From NCBI GenBank assembly GCA_963695135.1, contig CAVOGA010000002.1:496001-560000 (forward strand): a DNA stretch of 64,000 nt, read 5' to 3'. Positions within the stretch are counted from its first letter, which is position 1, and each line of letters begins with the position of its first letter. The stretch comes from Marinihelvus sp963695135 (lineage in GTDB: Bacteria > Pseudomonadota > Gammaproteobacteria > Xanthomonadales > SZUA-36). Shown here in pieces: positions 17,951 through 26,235 of this stretch. The position numbers and the translations under genes are program-made. A model generated the notes under the pieces. It had not been told where the DNA came from, made no database searches, and worked only from the letters and a program-made list of their open reading frames with translations.

Positions 17951-20020
17951 ATGTTCAGCGCCGCGCTCCCATTGATCCTTTTCCAGTCCCTGGCCACGAC
18001 ACCCGCCGAACCGTTGCCGGAACCCGCTCCTGTGCCCGTTTCAACCGCGTCTGCACGCATGGAACAGGTCGAGGTTCGCGCTGCAGCCCGGCAGATCACG
18101 GTGGGCAGCATTAACGGCATCAGCTCCCTGGACGCATCGGATATCGCTGCCGAGGCGCCCACGCACCCCAATGAGCTTTTCGACCAGGTTCCGGGCACCT
18201 GGATCAGCCGTGGATCCGGCCAGGAGTCGCTGGTGGCCATCCGTTCGCCGGTTTTGACCGGTCCCGGCGCCTGTGGGGCCTTCATGGTGCTCGAGGATCG
18301 CGTGCCGATACGCCCGGCAGGTTTCTGCAATGTCAACGAGCTGTTCGAAGTGAACCTGCTGCAGGCATCGCGCGTGGACGTGGTTCGGGGCCCCGGTAGC
18401 GCCATTTACGGCTCCAATGCGCTGCATGGTGTGATTGACGTGAGCAGCTCGAATCCTGAGCCTGATCATGAGCTTAGCGCGGGTATCTCGGTAGGAACCG
18501 ATGACTATTACCGGGGCCGGTTTATGCTGTCCGGTAAGTCGCTGGCCCTGTATGGCAATTACACCAGCGCCGGCAGTTTTCGCGACGATGAGTCCTTTGA
18601 GCAGGCCTTTTTGAACGGTGTGTGGGATGCCACCCTGGGCACGGCCCTGGTGACCACGCGCTTTGCCTGGACCGACCTGGACCAGGACACGGCCGGCTTT
18701 ATCGTGGGTGAAAATGCCTTTGAGGACGAAGCGTTACGCACGCAAAACCTGAATCCGGAGGCCTTTCGCAAGGCCAGCGCGCTGCGCGTGAGCAGCCGCT
18801 TCGCCTGGCAGCAAAGTGACGGTGCTTTAATTGAACTCACACCGTATCTGCGCAGCAGCGATATGGATTTTCTGCAGCACTTTTTGCCCGGCAAGCCGCT
18901 GGAATCCAACGGCCAGGACTCTGCCGGGCTGCTGTTCAGCTGGTCCGACGCGGCCAGCTGGAGTTTCGGCGCCGATCTCGAGTGGGCCGATGGCTACCTG
19001 CTGGAGTTCCAGGAAAACCCCACCGAGGGCTCGGCCTTTCTGATGGAAACCCGTCCACAGGGTTTTCATTACGATTATGACGTGCGCATGCTCATGGGCG
19101 CCCTGTGGGGCCAGTATCAGAAAAATATCAATGATAATCTGATGCTTACGGCAGGTTTGCGAGGTGAAATCATTCATTATGATTATCGCAACAACATGCT
19201 CGACGGCAACACGCGTGATGACGGCACCGAGTGCGGTTTCGGCGGCTGCCTGTATACGCGACCGGCGGACCGCAGCGACCAGTTCGACAACCTGGCCCCG
19301 GAATTGGGTCTGAACTGGGCCTTCAGCGAGACGACCACCCTGCTCTTCCGCGTGGCGCGCGGTTTCCGGCCACCCCAGGCTACAGAGCTGTACCGTCTGC
19401 AGCGCGGCCAGACCGTCGCCGACCTGGACAGCGAAACCCTGGATTCGGTCGAGCTCGGGTTGCGTGGAGACCAGGCGACCGTGAGCTGGGACCTGACGGC
19501 CTTCGCCATGCGCAAGGACAACGTGATTTTTCGTGATGCGGACGGTTTCAACGTGAGTGACGGCAAGACCGACCACTACGGCATCGAAGCGCGCGTGGAC
19601 TGGCAGCTCGACGCGGCCTGGCGACTGTCCGCCAACGGCATCTGGGCGCAGCACGAATACGCCTTCGACCGCCCGGAATCGGGCATTGTTGACGGCAACG
19701 TGGTCGATACGGCCCCCGCGTGGCTGGCCGGCGCGCAGCTGTCCTGGACACCGCTGTCCAACGCCAACGCGCAGCTCGAATGGGTGCACCAGGGTTCCTA
19801 CTACCTCGATCCGGCCAACCTGTCTGAATACGGGGGTCACGACCTGCTGAATGCGCGTGCTTTCTACCAGATCCCGAATACGCCGCACCAGTTTTCCCTG
19901 CGCATTACCAATTTGCTGGATGAGTACTACGCTGAGCGCGCCGATTTTGCGTTCGGGGAGTTCCGCTACTTCCCCGGCGCCGGGCGCCGCTATTTTCTCG
20001 AGTACCGCTACGCGCTCTAG
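17951..20020 (+). CDS. TonB-dependent outer-membrane receptor
   Basis: A 689-residue TonB-dependent receptor. After a short signal-like N-terminus and a Pro-rich linker comes a TonB-box-like MEQVEVRAA, then the plug domain (about 50-160) with the usual RGPGSAIYGSNALHGVIDV segment. The remainder is a beta-barrel that ends in the aromatic outer-membrane signature YFLEYRYAL. FRVARGFRPPQATELYRLQRG is the conserved barrel block. Such receptors import siderophores, vitamin B12, or other large ligands using proton-motive force. Nothing in the flanks names the substrate. Plug Cys residues (GPGACGAFMV and GFCNV) probably form a disulfide, a feature of a distinct sub-family. The ATG at 17951 is preferred over a GTG two codons earlier. 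Confidence 0.9.
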   Translation: MFSAALPLILFQSLATTPAEPLPEPAPVPVSTASARMEQVEVRAAARQITVGSINGISSLDASDIAAEAPTHPNELFDQVPGTWISRGSGQESLVAIRSPVLTGPGACGAFMVLEDRVPIRPAGFCNVNELFEVNLLQASRVDVVRGPGSAIYGSNALHGVIDVSSSNPEPDHELSAGISVGTDDYYRGRFMLSGKSLALYGNYTSAGSFRDDESFEQAFLNGVWDATLGTALVTTRFAWTDLDQDTAGFIVGENAFEDEALRTQNLNPEAFRKASALRVSSRFAWQQSDGALIELTPYLRSSDMDFLQHFLPGKPLESNGQDSAGLLFSWSDAASWSFGADLEWADGYLLEFQENPTEGSAFLMETRPQGFHYDYDVRMLMGALWGQYQKNINDNLMLTAGLRGEIIHYDYRNNMLDGNTRDDGTECGFGGCLYTRPADRSDQFDNLAPELGLNWAFSETTTLLFRVARGFRPPQATELYRLQRGQTVADLDSETLDSVELGLRGDQATVSWDLTAFAMRKDNVIFRDADGFNVSDGKTDHYGIEARVDWQLDAAWRLSANGIWAQHEYAFDRPESGIVDGNVVDTAPAWLAGAQLSWTPLSNANAQLEWVHQGSYYLDPANLSEYGGHDLLNARAFYQIPNTPHQFSLRITNLLDEYYAERADFAFGEFRYFPGAGRRYFLEYRYAL

Positions 20021-20034
20021 GCCGCGGATTCCGT

Positions 20035-20040
20035 TAAAAT
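20035..20040 (+). promoter_or_regulatory. -10-like box before arginase
   Basis: TAAAAT, 30 bases before the arginase ATG, in the context GTTAAAATGGG. The same form appears before tRNA-Leu, where transcription must start nearby, which supports it. No good -35 is visible because the upstream gene's coding sequence occupies the site. Confidence 0.4.
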
Positions 20041-20069
20041 GGGCGGACCTGCCCCGCCGGAATACCGCC

Positions 20070-20993
20070 ATGACCGCTCACGCCGTTCGCCATATCCAGA
20101 TCATCGGAGTCCCCATGGACCTGGGCGCCAGCCGCCGTGGCACTGACATGGGGCCCTCGGCCCTGCGCATTGCCGGGCTGGGCGACGCGCTGAAGCGCCT
20201 GGGGCACAAGCTGGCGGTGGAAGAAGATATTTTCGTGCCGTCCATGGAAACCCGCGTCACCCAGGACAAAAAGGCGCGCTTCAAGCCGGAGATTCTCGCG
20301 GTGTGCAGGGAACTGGCCGAGCGCACTGAGCAATCCCTGGACCAGGGGCGCTTTCCCCTGGTGCTTGGCGGCGATCACTCGATTGCCATGGGCAGCATTG
20401 CCGGGGTCGCAGCGCACATGCGCTCGCGGGGGCAAAAGCTCGGTTTGATCTGGTTTGATGCGCACGGCGATATGAACCTTCCCGGTATTTCGCCCTCCGG
20501 CAATATTCATGGCATGCCGCTGTCACATTTGCTCGGTCATGGCGATAAAGACCTCAAGAATATCAAGGGTTTTTCGCCGAAAATTGATCCAAAAAATGTT
20601 GCCCTGATCGGTATCCGGGACATCGATGCCGGTGAGCGGCGGGTCATCAGGGAGTCCGGGATTCACGCCTTTACCATGCGCGAGATCGACGAGCACGGCA
20701 TGGCCGCCGTGGCGCAGCGCGCCCTGGAGGTGGTCAATGACGGCACCGACGGTTATCACCTGAGTTTTGACGTGGACGGCTGCGACCCGGACGTCATTCC
20801 CGGTACGGGAACGCGCGTGCCCGGTGGCGTGAACTACCGCGAGGCGCACCTGCTGCTGGAATATATTGCCGACGACGGCCGCATGACCTCGATGGACGTG
20901 GTTGAGCTCAACCCTTTCATGGATGACGGTAACCTCAGCGCCGAGCGCACCCTGCACCTGATTCTCAGCGCGCTGGGCAAAAGCATTCTCTGA
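20070..20993 (+). CDS. rocF: arginase
   Basis: Arginase hydrolyses arginine to ornithine and urea with a dinuclear manganese centre. The 307-residue protein has the ureohydrolase metal motifs GGDHSIAMGS, FDAHGDMN and SFDVDGCDPDVIPGTGT, which supply the His/Asp ligands. The N-terminus (IIGVPMDLGASRRGTDMGPSA) and the PGGVNYREAHLLLE block separate arginase from agmatinase. The next gene, 2 bases downstream, is a LysE-type amino-acid exporter, so an arginine/ornithine handling pair is plausible. The active-site residues all look intact. Confidence 0.93.
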   Translation: MTAHAVRHIQIIGVPMDLGASRRGTDMGPSALRIAGLGDALKRLGHKLAVEEDIFVPSMETRVTQDKKARFKPEILAVCRELAERTEQSLDQGRFPLVLGGDHSIAMGSIAGVAAHMRSRGQKLGLIWFDAHGDMNLPGISPSGNIHGMPLSHLLGHGDKDLKNIKGFSPKIDPKNVALIGIRDIDAGERRVIRESGIHAFTMREIDEHGMAAVAQRALEVVNDGTDGYHLSFDVDGCDPDVIPGTGTRVPGGVNYREAHLLLEYIADDGRMTSMDVVELNPFMDDGNLSAERTLHLILSALGKSIL

Positions 20994-20995
20994 CG

Positions 20996-21610
20996 ATGGG
21001 CGCAATCGGCGCCTTCCTGGTTACCGCCCTGGTCATTGAACTGACCCCGGGGCCGAACATGGCCTATCTGGCCCTGGTATCAGCCCTGGAGGGGCGTCGT
21101 GCCGGCCTCGCCGCCACGGCGGGTGTGGCCCTGGGCTTGCTGATCATCGGCCTTCTCGCGGCGTTGGGGCTGGCGGCGGTTATCAATGCGTCCCCGGTGG
21201 CGTTTGCCGCGCTGCGCTGGGGTGGTGTCGCTTACCTGGCTTGGCTTGCCATTGAGGCATGGCGCGGCTCCGCGGAGGTCTCGCCGGAACGGGCAGTGCT
21301 CGATGGCGGCGCGCAAAGGCATTTTCGCCGCGGCCTGGTGATTAACCTGCTCAACCCCAAGGCGGGCCTGTTCTTCGTCGCCGTGCTGCCGGGTTTCGTG
21401 ACGCCCGGCACAGATCTCATTGCCCAGACGGTGTTGTTGACCGTTCTGTATGTCGCGATGGCGACCTCCATTCACCTGGTCATCATTTTCTTTGCGGGTG
21501 CTGCCAACCGCTGGTTCCAGGACCCGGAACGTCAGAAAATTGCCCGGCGCGTATTCGCGGTGCTGCTGGCCGCCGTCGCGATCTGGTTCCTGTGGTCGAC
21601 ACGGACCTGA
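20996..21610 (+). CDS. LysE-family amino-acid exporter
   Basis: A 204-residue LysE/RhtB-family inner-membrane exporter with about six hydrophobic helices. The signature is clear: ELTPGPNMAYL near the N-terminus (residues 16-26), the RRAGLAATAGVALG segment and the central NLLNPKAGLFFVAVLPGFV. Family members export lysine, arginine, homoserine or related solutes. It starts 2 bases after the arginase stop, so cotranscription is near certain; export of a basic amino acid such as arginine or ornithine is the natural guess but is inference. The next feature is tRNA-Leu. Confidence 0.9.
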   Translation: MGAIGAFLVTALVIELTPGPNMAYLALVSALEGRRAGLAATAGVALGLLIIGLLAALGLAAVINASPVAFAALRWGGVAYLAWLAIEAWRGSAEVSPERAVLDGGAQRHFRRGLVINLLNPKAGLFFVAVLPGFVTPGTDLIAQTVLLTVLYVAMATSIHLVIIFFAGAANRWFQDPERQKIARRVFAVLLAAVAIWFLWSTRT

Positions 21611-21645
21611 TCCCAACGCCCTGCCCCGCAACCCGCATTAACGGT

Positions 21646-21651
21646 TAAAAT
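21646..21651 (+). promoter_or_regulatory. -10 box for tRNA-Leu
   Basis: TAAAAT ends 9 bases before the mature tRNA 5' end, in the context GGTTAAAATGCCC. The spacing fits a transcript with almost no leader. Confidence 0.55.
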
Positions 21652-21660
21652 GCCCCCGCT

Positions 21661-21747
21661 GCCCGGGTGGCGGAACTGGTAGACGCAAGGGACTTAAAAT
21701 CCCTCGGCCGCAAGGTCATGCGGGTTCGATTCCCGCCCCGGGCACCA
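21661..21747 (+). tRNA. tRNA-Leu (anticodon TAA)
   Basis: An 87-base class II tRNA with encoded CCA. The acceptor arms GCCCGGG/CCCGGGC pair fully. The anticodon loop CTTAAAA gives TAA, the variable arm is long (CTCGGCCGCAAGGTCATG region), and the T loop GGTTCGATTCC is standard. Confidence 0.97.
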
Positions 21748-21764
21748 ATGTTTACCGACAGCGC

Positions 21765-22211
21765 TTATTGCCTGGGCCGCCACTCTCCGGCCAGGCGCTG
21801 GGCCTCGGCGACCTGTTCCGGGGTCATGCTTTCGGCCATGAAATCGCGCAGCAGGCTGGCTTTGTCCTCACCCATAAAGGCGGCGATCTGCAGCCACATA
21901 TACGCCTGCACGTCATCCTGCGGCAGGCCATCGCCGTTTTTGTACATGAGGCCCAGTGCGGCCTGGGCGCGGGCAGTGCCCTGCTCGGCAGCCGGTCTCA
22001 GCCACCGTTCAGCCTGGTCAAAATCCTGCGGAACGTCCAGGCCGGCGAGATACATGGCGCCGATATCCGCCTGGCATTCAGGGTCGCCGGCCTCTGCGCA
22101 TGCCAGTAATTCTTCAAGGGTCTGTGCTGACTCTGACGTTTGTGCCCACGCGAAAGGCGCGAGGGTCAGGAACAAGGCCAGGAGAGCGGTCTGCAGGAGC
22201 ATTCTTGTCAT
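21765..22211 (-). CDS. secreted Sel1-repeat protein
   Basis: A 148-residue protein with a signal peptide (LLALFLTLAPFAWA, cleavage near residue 23). The mature part is built of Sel1-like repeats: ACAEAGDPECQADIGAMYLA, then AERWLRPAAEQGTARAQAAL and GLMYKNGDGLPQD. SLR proteins are helical scaffolds for protein contacts, often in the periplasm. It ends head-to-tail with tRNA-Leu on the other strand. With only two to three repeats it is a short member. No partner is evident. Confidence 0.82.
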   Translation of the reverse strand: MTRMLLQTALLALFLTLAPFAWAQTSESAQTLEELLACAEAGDPECQADIGAMYLAGLDVPQDFDQAERWLRPAAEQGTARAQAALGLMYKNGDGLPQDDVQAYMWLQIAAFMGEDKASLLRDFMAESMTPEQVAEAQRLAGEWRPRQ

Positions 22212-22552
22212 TTTGGCATTTGCCTTTCGGAATCTGAGACGGGGATTCTGTCAAAAGACGTTTGCAAGCTCCAGTAATGCCAGACTGGTCCTGCTCAACA
22301 TCCGGGGCTGGTCCGGGATCTGCCGGTGGTCATTTGGAAAAGAAGATACCCAACGGCCGAACCGTGTTCATGACGCGGCAAGCCTGCTTGAGCTTCCATC
22401 CGATCACTTGATCCCATATCGTTGGGCCACCTCGTGCTGGCGAGGGGGTCTGACGAACACCCGGCGCCTCGATTGGCTCCGGACTCCTCAGCGCTTCCCT
22501 GCCATTCGGAGGGCTGCAGCCATCGCGCTCAAAAACGAGGGCAAGAGAACTC
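22212..22552. other. 341-base non-coding region
   Basis: Separates the divergent Sel1 and hydrolase genes and must hold both promoters. I see no convincing gene, no terminator and no clear hexamer pair. The last 20 bases hold GAGGGCAAGAGA, a weak ribosome-binding site for the hydrolase. Confidence 0.6.
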
Positions 22553-24028
22553 ATGCGCAAACCACTTCGCCGAACCTTAAAACACGTCCTGAACCTGGTT
22601 GTCTACGGCACGATTGGCGTCGTACTGACGCTGCTGGTCGTTGCCGTCGTTTACCTGGACAGCCGGTCTGATCTCGAAGTCTGGCACCTGGCGGATCTGG
22701 ACGAGGAATTTACCGCCGAGTCCGAAGTGGCGAGTTTTGCAGAATACCTCGCGCTGGAAGAGCGGCTGTTCGCACAGCTCGACGAGCTGGTTTATGCGCA
22801 GACCGGCCCGGTCGGTGATGACCTGGTAAATCGATACAAAAGAGGCAGCCTGTCCGACCCGCAGCGCTGGCCGGGCCAATGGAACCGCAGTGATGAGATG
22901 CCGGTAGAGAACCCGCGCGCGTCCGTCTTGCTGCTGCATGGCCTATCCGACTCGCCCTACAGCCTGCGGGCGCTCGCGGAGCGGTTGCACGAGGCTGGTG
23001 CGCACACGCTCAGCCTGCGCATTCCCGGCCATGGTACGGCGCCGTCCGGACTGGTGCATACGAGCTGGCAGGACATGGCGGCCGCGGTGCGCCTGGCGGT
23101 TCGCCACCTGGCTGAACAAGCTGGTGATCAGCCCATCTACATTGTCGGCTACTCCAATGGCGCGGCCCTGGCGCTGCAATACACCCTGTCTACGCTGGAC
23201 GACCCAGCGCTGCCAAAGATTGACCGTCTCGTTCTGCTATCTCCCGAGATCGGGATCACCCGGGCAGCAGCGCTGTCGATCTGGCAGGCGCGCCTGGGCG
23301 ATTTGCTGGGCCTGGAGAAACTGGCCTGGAACGAGATCCTGCCCGAATATGATCCCTTCAAATACGGCTCCTTCGCCATCAATGCCGGTGAGCTGTCCCA
23401 CCGGCTGACCGTCGAAATCCAGCGTCACATCGGGGTGCTGGAAAAGACCGGGCGCATCGCTGAAATGCCGCCGGTCCTGGCTTTTTCCTCGGTGGTGGAC
23501 GCCACCGTATTGGCGCCTGCCCTGGTCAATAATTTATTCAAACGGTTGCCAACCGATGACAACGAACTCGTTCTGTTCGATATCAATTCGCAGGCAGGGG
23601 TGGAACATCTCCTGCAGTGGCGCCCGGCCGCTATGACCAGTGCATTGCAGGGAACCGCCCACCCGAACTTCACCCTGACACTGGTTACCAATGCCAGCCC
23701 GTACACCAGGGATGTGATTGAACGCCAGTGGATTGCCGGTGAGGAGCTTGGCAGCGGGACGGAGCTTGATCTCCAATGGCCCGAGGGTGTGTACTCCCTC
23801 TCGCATGTTGCGCTGCCGTTTCCTCCGGGAGACCCGCTGTATGGCGGCATGCCGGATGAACCCAGCCCCGGCGTGGCGCTGGGCAGCCTTGCCTTGCGGG
23901 GTGAAAGAGGTGTTCTGAAGATTTCGCCGGCGGCCATGCTGCGCCTGCGGTGGAATCCGTTCTACCCGTATCTCGAAGCGCGTACGCTGGAGTTTCTGGG
24001 TCTGGATCAGGACACGCAATCGCCGTGA
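22553..24028 (+). CDS. membrane-anchored alpha/beta hydrolase
   Basis: A 491-residue protein. Residues about 12-35 (LNLVVYGTIGVVLTLLVVAVV) form one membrane anchor, so the catalytic domain should face the periplasm. The alpha/beta-hydrolase core starts near residue 120: VLLLHGLSDSPYSLRAL is the oxyanion-side HG motif, and GYSNGAAL (about 200) is the nucleophile elbow with Ser. The acidic and His members probably lie near VVDATVLAP and in the long C-terminal extension (SLSHVALPF). The LHGLSDSP pattern resembles carboxylesterase and monoacylglycerol-lipase-like serine hydrolases. The roughly 130-residue tail after the fold is unusual. It appears to be a single-gene unit; substrate unknown. Confidence 0.8.
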   Translation: MRKPLRRTLKHVLNLVVYGTIGVVLTLLVVAVVYLDSRSDLEVWHLADLDEEFTAESEVASFAEYLALEERLFAQLDELVYAQTGPVGDDLVNRYKRGSLSDPQRWPGQWNRSDEMPVENPRASVLLLHGLSDSPYSLRALAERLHEAGAHTLSLRIPGHGTAPSGLVHTSWQDMAAAVRLAVRHLAEQAGDQPIYIVGYSNGAALALQYTLSTLDDPALPKIDRLVLLSPEIGITRAAALSIWQARLGDLLGLEKLAWNEILPEYDPFKYGSFAINAGELSHRLTVEIQRHIGVLEKTGRIAEMPPVLAFSSVVDATVLAPALVNNLFKRLPTDDNELVLFDINSQAGVEHLLQWRPAAMTSALQGTAHPNFTLTLVTNASPYTRDVIERQWIAGEELGSGTELDLQWPEGVYSLSHVALPFPPGDPLYGGMPDEPSPGVALGSLALRGERGVLKISPAAMLRLRWNPFYPYLEARTLEFLGLDQDTQSP

Positions 24029-24181
24029 CGCACAGCGGTGGAATAAATGGGCTCTTGCGCCCGTATATGGGGTAAGAGCCGCGACAATGAGGGCTGCGGG
24101 CGGGTGGCTATTGAGTTTTTTGCCCGGCCGTCAGGCTGAACCGGTTCAGACAACCTTGTTCAATACGATGGAAGGACATCA

Positions 24182-24580
24182 ATGAAATTCAAAAGTGCGG
24201 TCGATTCCTGGTTTATTCTGCTGGCTGCGGTGTTTCCAGCAGTAGTGTTCATCGTTGCCATCGCTGCGGCCTCGCCGCTGCCGGCCGGGGTCTGGGCGAC
24301 GGTCGCCGTCGTCGGCATCCTCTTACTGGGCCTGCCGGTCTGGCTGTTTACCTCCACGGCCTATGAAGTAGGCAATGATGTGCTCCTGGTCCGCTCCGGG
24401 CCTTTTCGCTGGCGTATTCCCCTGTCAGAGATTACCTCGGTAGAGCCCAGCCGCTCCCTGCTCTCCTCCCCGGCCCTGTCCCTGGACCGGCTCAGGATTC
24501 GCTACGGCAAACACCGCGCGGTGCTGGTGTCACCGAAGGACAAGGCCGGTTTCATGCGCGCGCTGGGGGTTGCAGGTTGA
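24182..24580 (+). CDS. PH-domain-like membrane protein
   Basis: A 132-residue protein with two N-terminal membrane helices (WFILLAAVFPAVVFIVAIA and VWATVAVVGILLLGLPVWLF), then a small bacterial PH-like domain: AYEVGNDVLLVRSGPFRWRIPLSEITSVEP is the typical start, ending in a strand that calls for SPKDKAGFMRAL. The order helix pair plus bPH domain matches the DUF1200/YdbT-like families. GGAAGGA before the ATG is a good ribosome-binding site. Its stop overlaps the TTG start of the next gene. Function unknown. Confidence 0.75.
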   Translation: MKFKSAVDSWFILLAAVFPAVVFIVAIAAASPLPAGVWATVAVVGILLLGLPVWLFTSTAYEVGNDVLLVRSGPFRWRIPLSEITSVEPSRSLLSSPALSLDRLRIRYGKHRAVLVSPKDKAGFMRALGVAG

Positions 24581-24792
24581 ACCGGATTAACCCGAGGAAG
24601 CTGGCCAACAGCAAGTGGACCGCGGTGCAGCCGGTGAATCGCGAGAAGCACTTCATGGTCAGCAAGGTGACCTATGACGAGGAGGGATTGGTGACCGGCT
24701 GCTGGCTGGAGGCGGTCCTTTCCCGGCGCCTGGAGCAAATCGACTGGCGCGAGCTCAAGGATTCTGCACAATGGGTGGCAGGCTGGAAATGA
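24577..24792 (+). CDS. TIGR02450-family Trp-rich protein
   Basis: A 71-residue protein that matches the TIGR02450 (DUF2389) family, a short conserved protein of unknown function: NPRKLANSKWTAVQPVNREK, then HFMVSKVTYDEEG, LEAVLSRR, IDWRELKDSAQWVAGWK. The conserved Trp residues are all present. The start is a TTG that overlaps the previous stop (TTGA), so it is probably translated by coupling. No function is established for the family. Confidence 0.85.
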   Translation: MNRINPRKLANSKWTAVQPVNREKHFMVSKVTYDEEGLVTGCWLEAVLSRRLEQIDWRELKDSAQWVAGWK

Positions 24793-24832
24793 GCCAGCCG
24801 GCAATACTTCCCAAAGCCATCAGGCTGTAAAT

Positions 24833-25081
24833 ATGGACTGGACCGTACTTGAAACCTTCGACAATGCCGCGCTCGCGGATATGAATGCCGGGCGGCTGAA
24901 TAATAATGGCGTGCCCACGCGGGTTGATTACGGGGCGTACCATTCCGGCGTCGACGGCGTACGCCTGTATGTGCCACGGGAGTTGGCCGACCACGCGCGC
25001 AGCCTGCTCAATGACAGGGTGATGAGCGACGAGGAGCTGACGCGCGCGGCGCTGAGTGAAGCGTCGACCATGGAAGCGTAA
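24833..25081 (+). CDS. DUF2007-like small protein
   Basis: An 82-residue soluble protein. The pattern WTVLETFDNAALADMNAGRL, a central VDYGAYHSGVDGVRLYVPRE and the DHARSLLND helix fits DUF2007, a small ferredoxin-like-fold family annotated as putative signal-transducing protein. It lies 40 bases after the Trp-rich gene on the same strand and may share its transcript. It is convergent with the response regulator, 11 bases away. The DUF2007 call is from pattern and size and is less firm than its neighbour's. Confidence 0.6.
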   Translation: MDWTVLETFDNAALADMNAGRLNNNGVPTRVDYGAYHSGVDGVRLYVPRELADHARSLLNDRVMSDEELTRAALSEASTMEA

Positions 25082-25092
25082 GGGCGAAGCCC

Positions 25093-25698
25093 CTACAGCC
25101 AGCCATTCTCCCGCGCCTTCCTGAAGGCCTCGATGCGGTTGGAGGCGTCCAGCTTGCTGGTCGCCTCGTTCAGGTAATTGCGCACCGTGCCGGGCGACAG
25201 GTTCATCTCTGCGGCAATTTCCTTGTTGGTCATGCCCTGCTCTACCAGCCGCAGGATACGGCGGTCCCGGTCGGTCAGCGGGTCGGCTGGCAAGCCGTCG
25301 CTCCCGGACAGCTGTGCTTCATCAAAGGCCCGGCCGCCGCGCGCCACGGTGCGGATCGCCTCCGCGAGCTCGTGACTGGGGGCGTCCTTCAGCAGGTAGC
25401 CGTTCACGCCCAGGTGTTTGGCGCGCTGGACATAGCCGTGACGGGCGAAGGTGGTGATGATCAGCACCTGCGTGCGTCGCCCGTCGCGGGCCAGTTTCGC
25501 CGCCAGTTCCAGGCCGGTCATGCCCGGCATTTCGATATCGCTGACCAGCACATCCGGATCATGGGCCCGCACCAGGCGCATGGCGTCCACGCCGTCTGCG
25601 GCTTGCCCGACAATCTCCATGTCCTCCTCGAGCGCCAGCAGCGCCGCCAGGGCGCTGCGCAGCATGTACTGGTCTTCGGCGAGAACGACCCTGATCAT
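25093..25698 (-). CDS. NarL/LuxR-family response regulator
   Basis: A 201-residue two-component response regulator. The receiver domain (1-120) has the acidic pocket VVLAEDQ, phospho-acceptor Asp in VLVSDIEMPG (about residue 54), the Thr of LIITTFARHG and the Lys of LLKDAPS. The C-terminal LuxR-type helix-turn-helix (LTDRDRRILRLVEQGMTNKE, then IAAEMNLSPGTVRNYL) binds DNA as a dimer. It closes the ABC transporter/amidohydrolase/kinase cluster, 9 bases after the kinase fragment. It most resembles the DesR-like regulators that accompany ABC-2 transporters. The TGACA-AA-TGTCA sites before the operon are its natural candidate targets. Confidence 0.93.
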   Translation of the reverse strand: MIRVVLAEDQYMLRSALAALLALEEDMEIVGQAADGVDAMRLVRAHDPDVLVSDIEMPGMTGLELAAKLARDGRRTQVLIITTFARHGYVQRAKHLGVNGYLLKDAPSHELAEAIRTVARGGRAFDEAQLSGSDGLPADPLTDRDRRILRLVEQGMTNKEIAAEMNLSPGTVRNYLNEATSKLDASNRIEAFRKARENGWL

Positions 25699-25707
25699 GC
25701 CGCCAGG

Positions 25708-26235
25708 CTACACCGGCAACAGGGCGCGCAGCTGCATGCCGGTACGGTTGCTGACCGACAGCATGCCGCCGAGACCCTCGAGACGGGCGCGCAGGCCGCT
25801 CAGGCCGTTGCCCTCGGTGATGGCGCCAACCTCGCCGTCGTCTGACACGACCAGTGTGTGCACATCGTCCTCGCGGCCAAAGGTGATCGTCGCGGCCGTG
25901 GCCGAAGAGTGCCGGATAATGTTGGTGACCGCCTCGCGCAACAGCAGACCAAAGGCGGTGTCCTGTTCTGCGTCAAGCGCCGGCGGCTCGCCATTGATCG
26001 TGAGCGTCACCCCGGCCGCATCCAGCGCCGCGCGGGCGTTGATCAGCTCCCCGGCGATGGACGTCTCGGTCAGCCCGCTCAGCGTCGCCCGCACGTCCTG
26101 CAGGGCCTGGCGGCTGGTCTCCTGGATGCTGTCCAGCTCAGCCTTCGCGCGCTGCGGGTCGCTGTCCATTAAACGCCGTGTGAGATCGGCCTTGAGGGAT
26201 ACCAGGGTCAGGGTATGTCCCAGCATGTCATGCAG
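25708..26235 (-). CDS. NarL-type sensor histidine kinase, N-terminally truncated
   Basis: The C-terminal half of a HisKA_3-type histidine kinase. It begins exactly at the H-box (LHDMLGHTLTLVSLKADL, phospho-His near the start), then the dimerisation helix, and the ATP-binding domain with the N-box (LLREAVTNIIRHS) and G-box (VSDDGEV, GNGLSGLRARLE), ending LRALLPV. Kinases of this kind normally have 150-250 more residues, usually membrane helices, before the H-box. Those are missing: immediately upstream the DNA encodes the end of an amidohydrolase in a frame that differs by one extra base (near 26236). This is either a real deletion/fusion or a chimeric assembly. As written, no start codon of its own is evident. 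Confidence 0.75.
   Translation of the reverse strand: MHDMLGHTLTLVSLKADLTRRLMDSDPQRAKAELDSIQETSRQALQDVRATLSGLTETSIAGELINARAALDAAGVTLTINGEPPALDAEQDTAFGLLLREAVTNIIRHSSATAATITFGREDDVHTLVVSDDGEVGAITEGNGLSGLRARLEGLGGMLSVSNRTGMQLRALLPV

Noticed and set aside
22330..22560. Minus-strand open frame in the gap before the alpha/beta hydrolase
   Set aside because: It overlaps the hydrolase start and its ribosome-binding region, and its sequence shows no family or membrane pattern.
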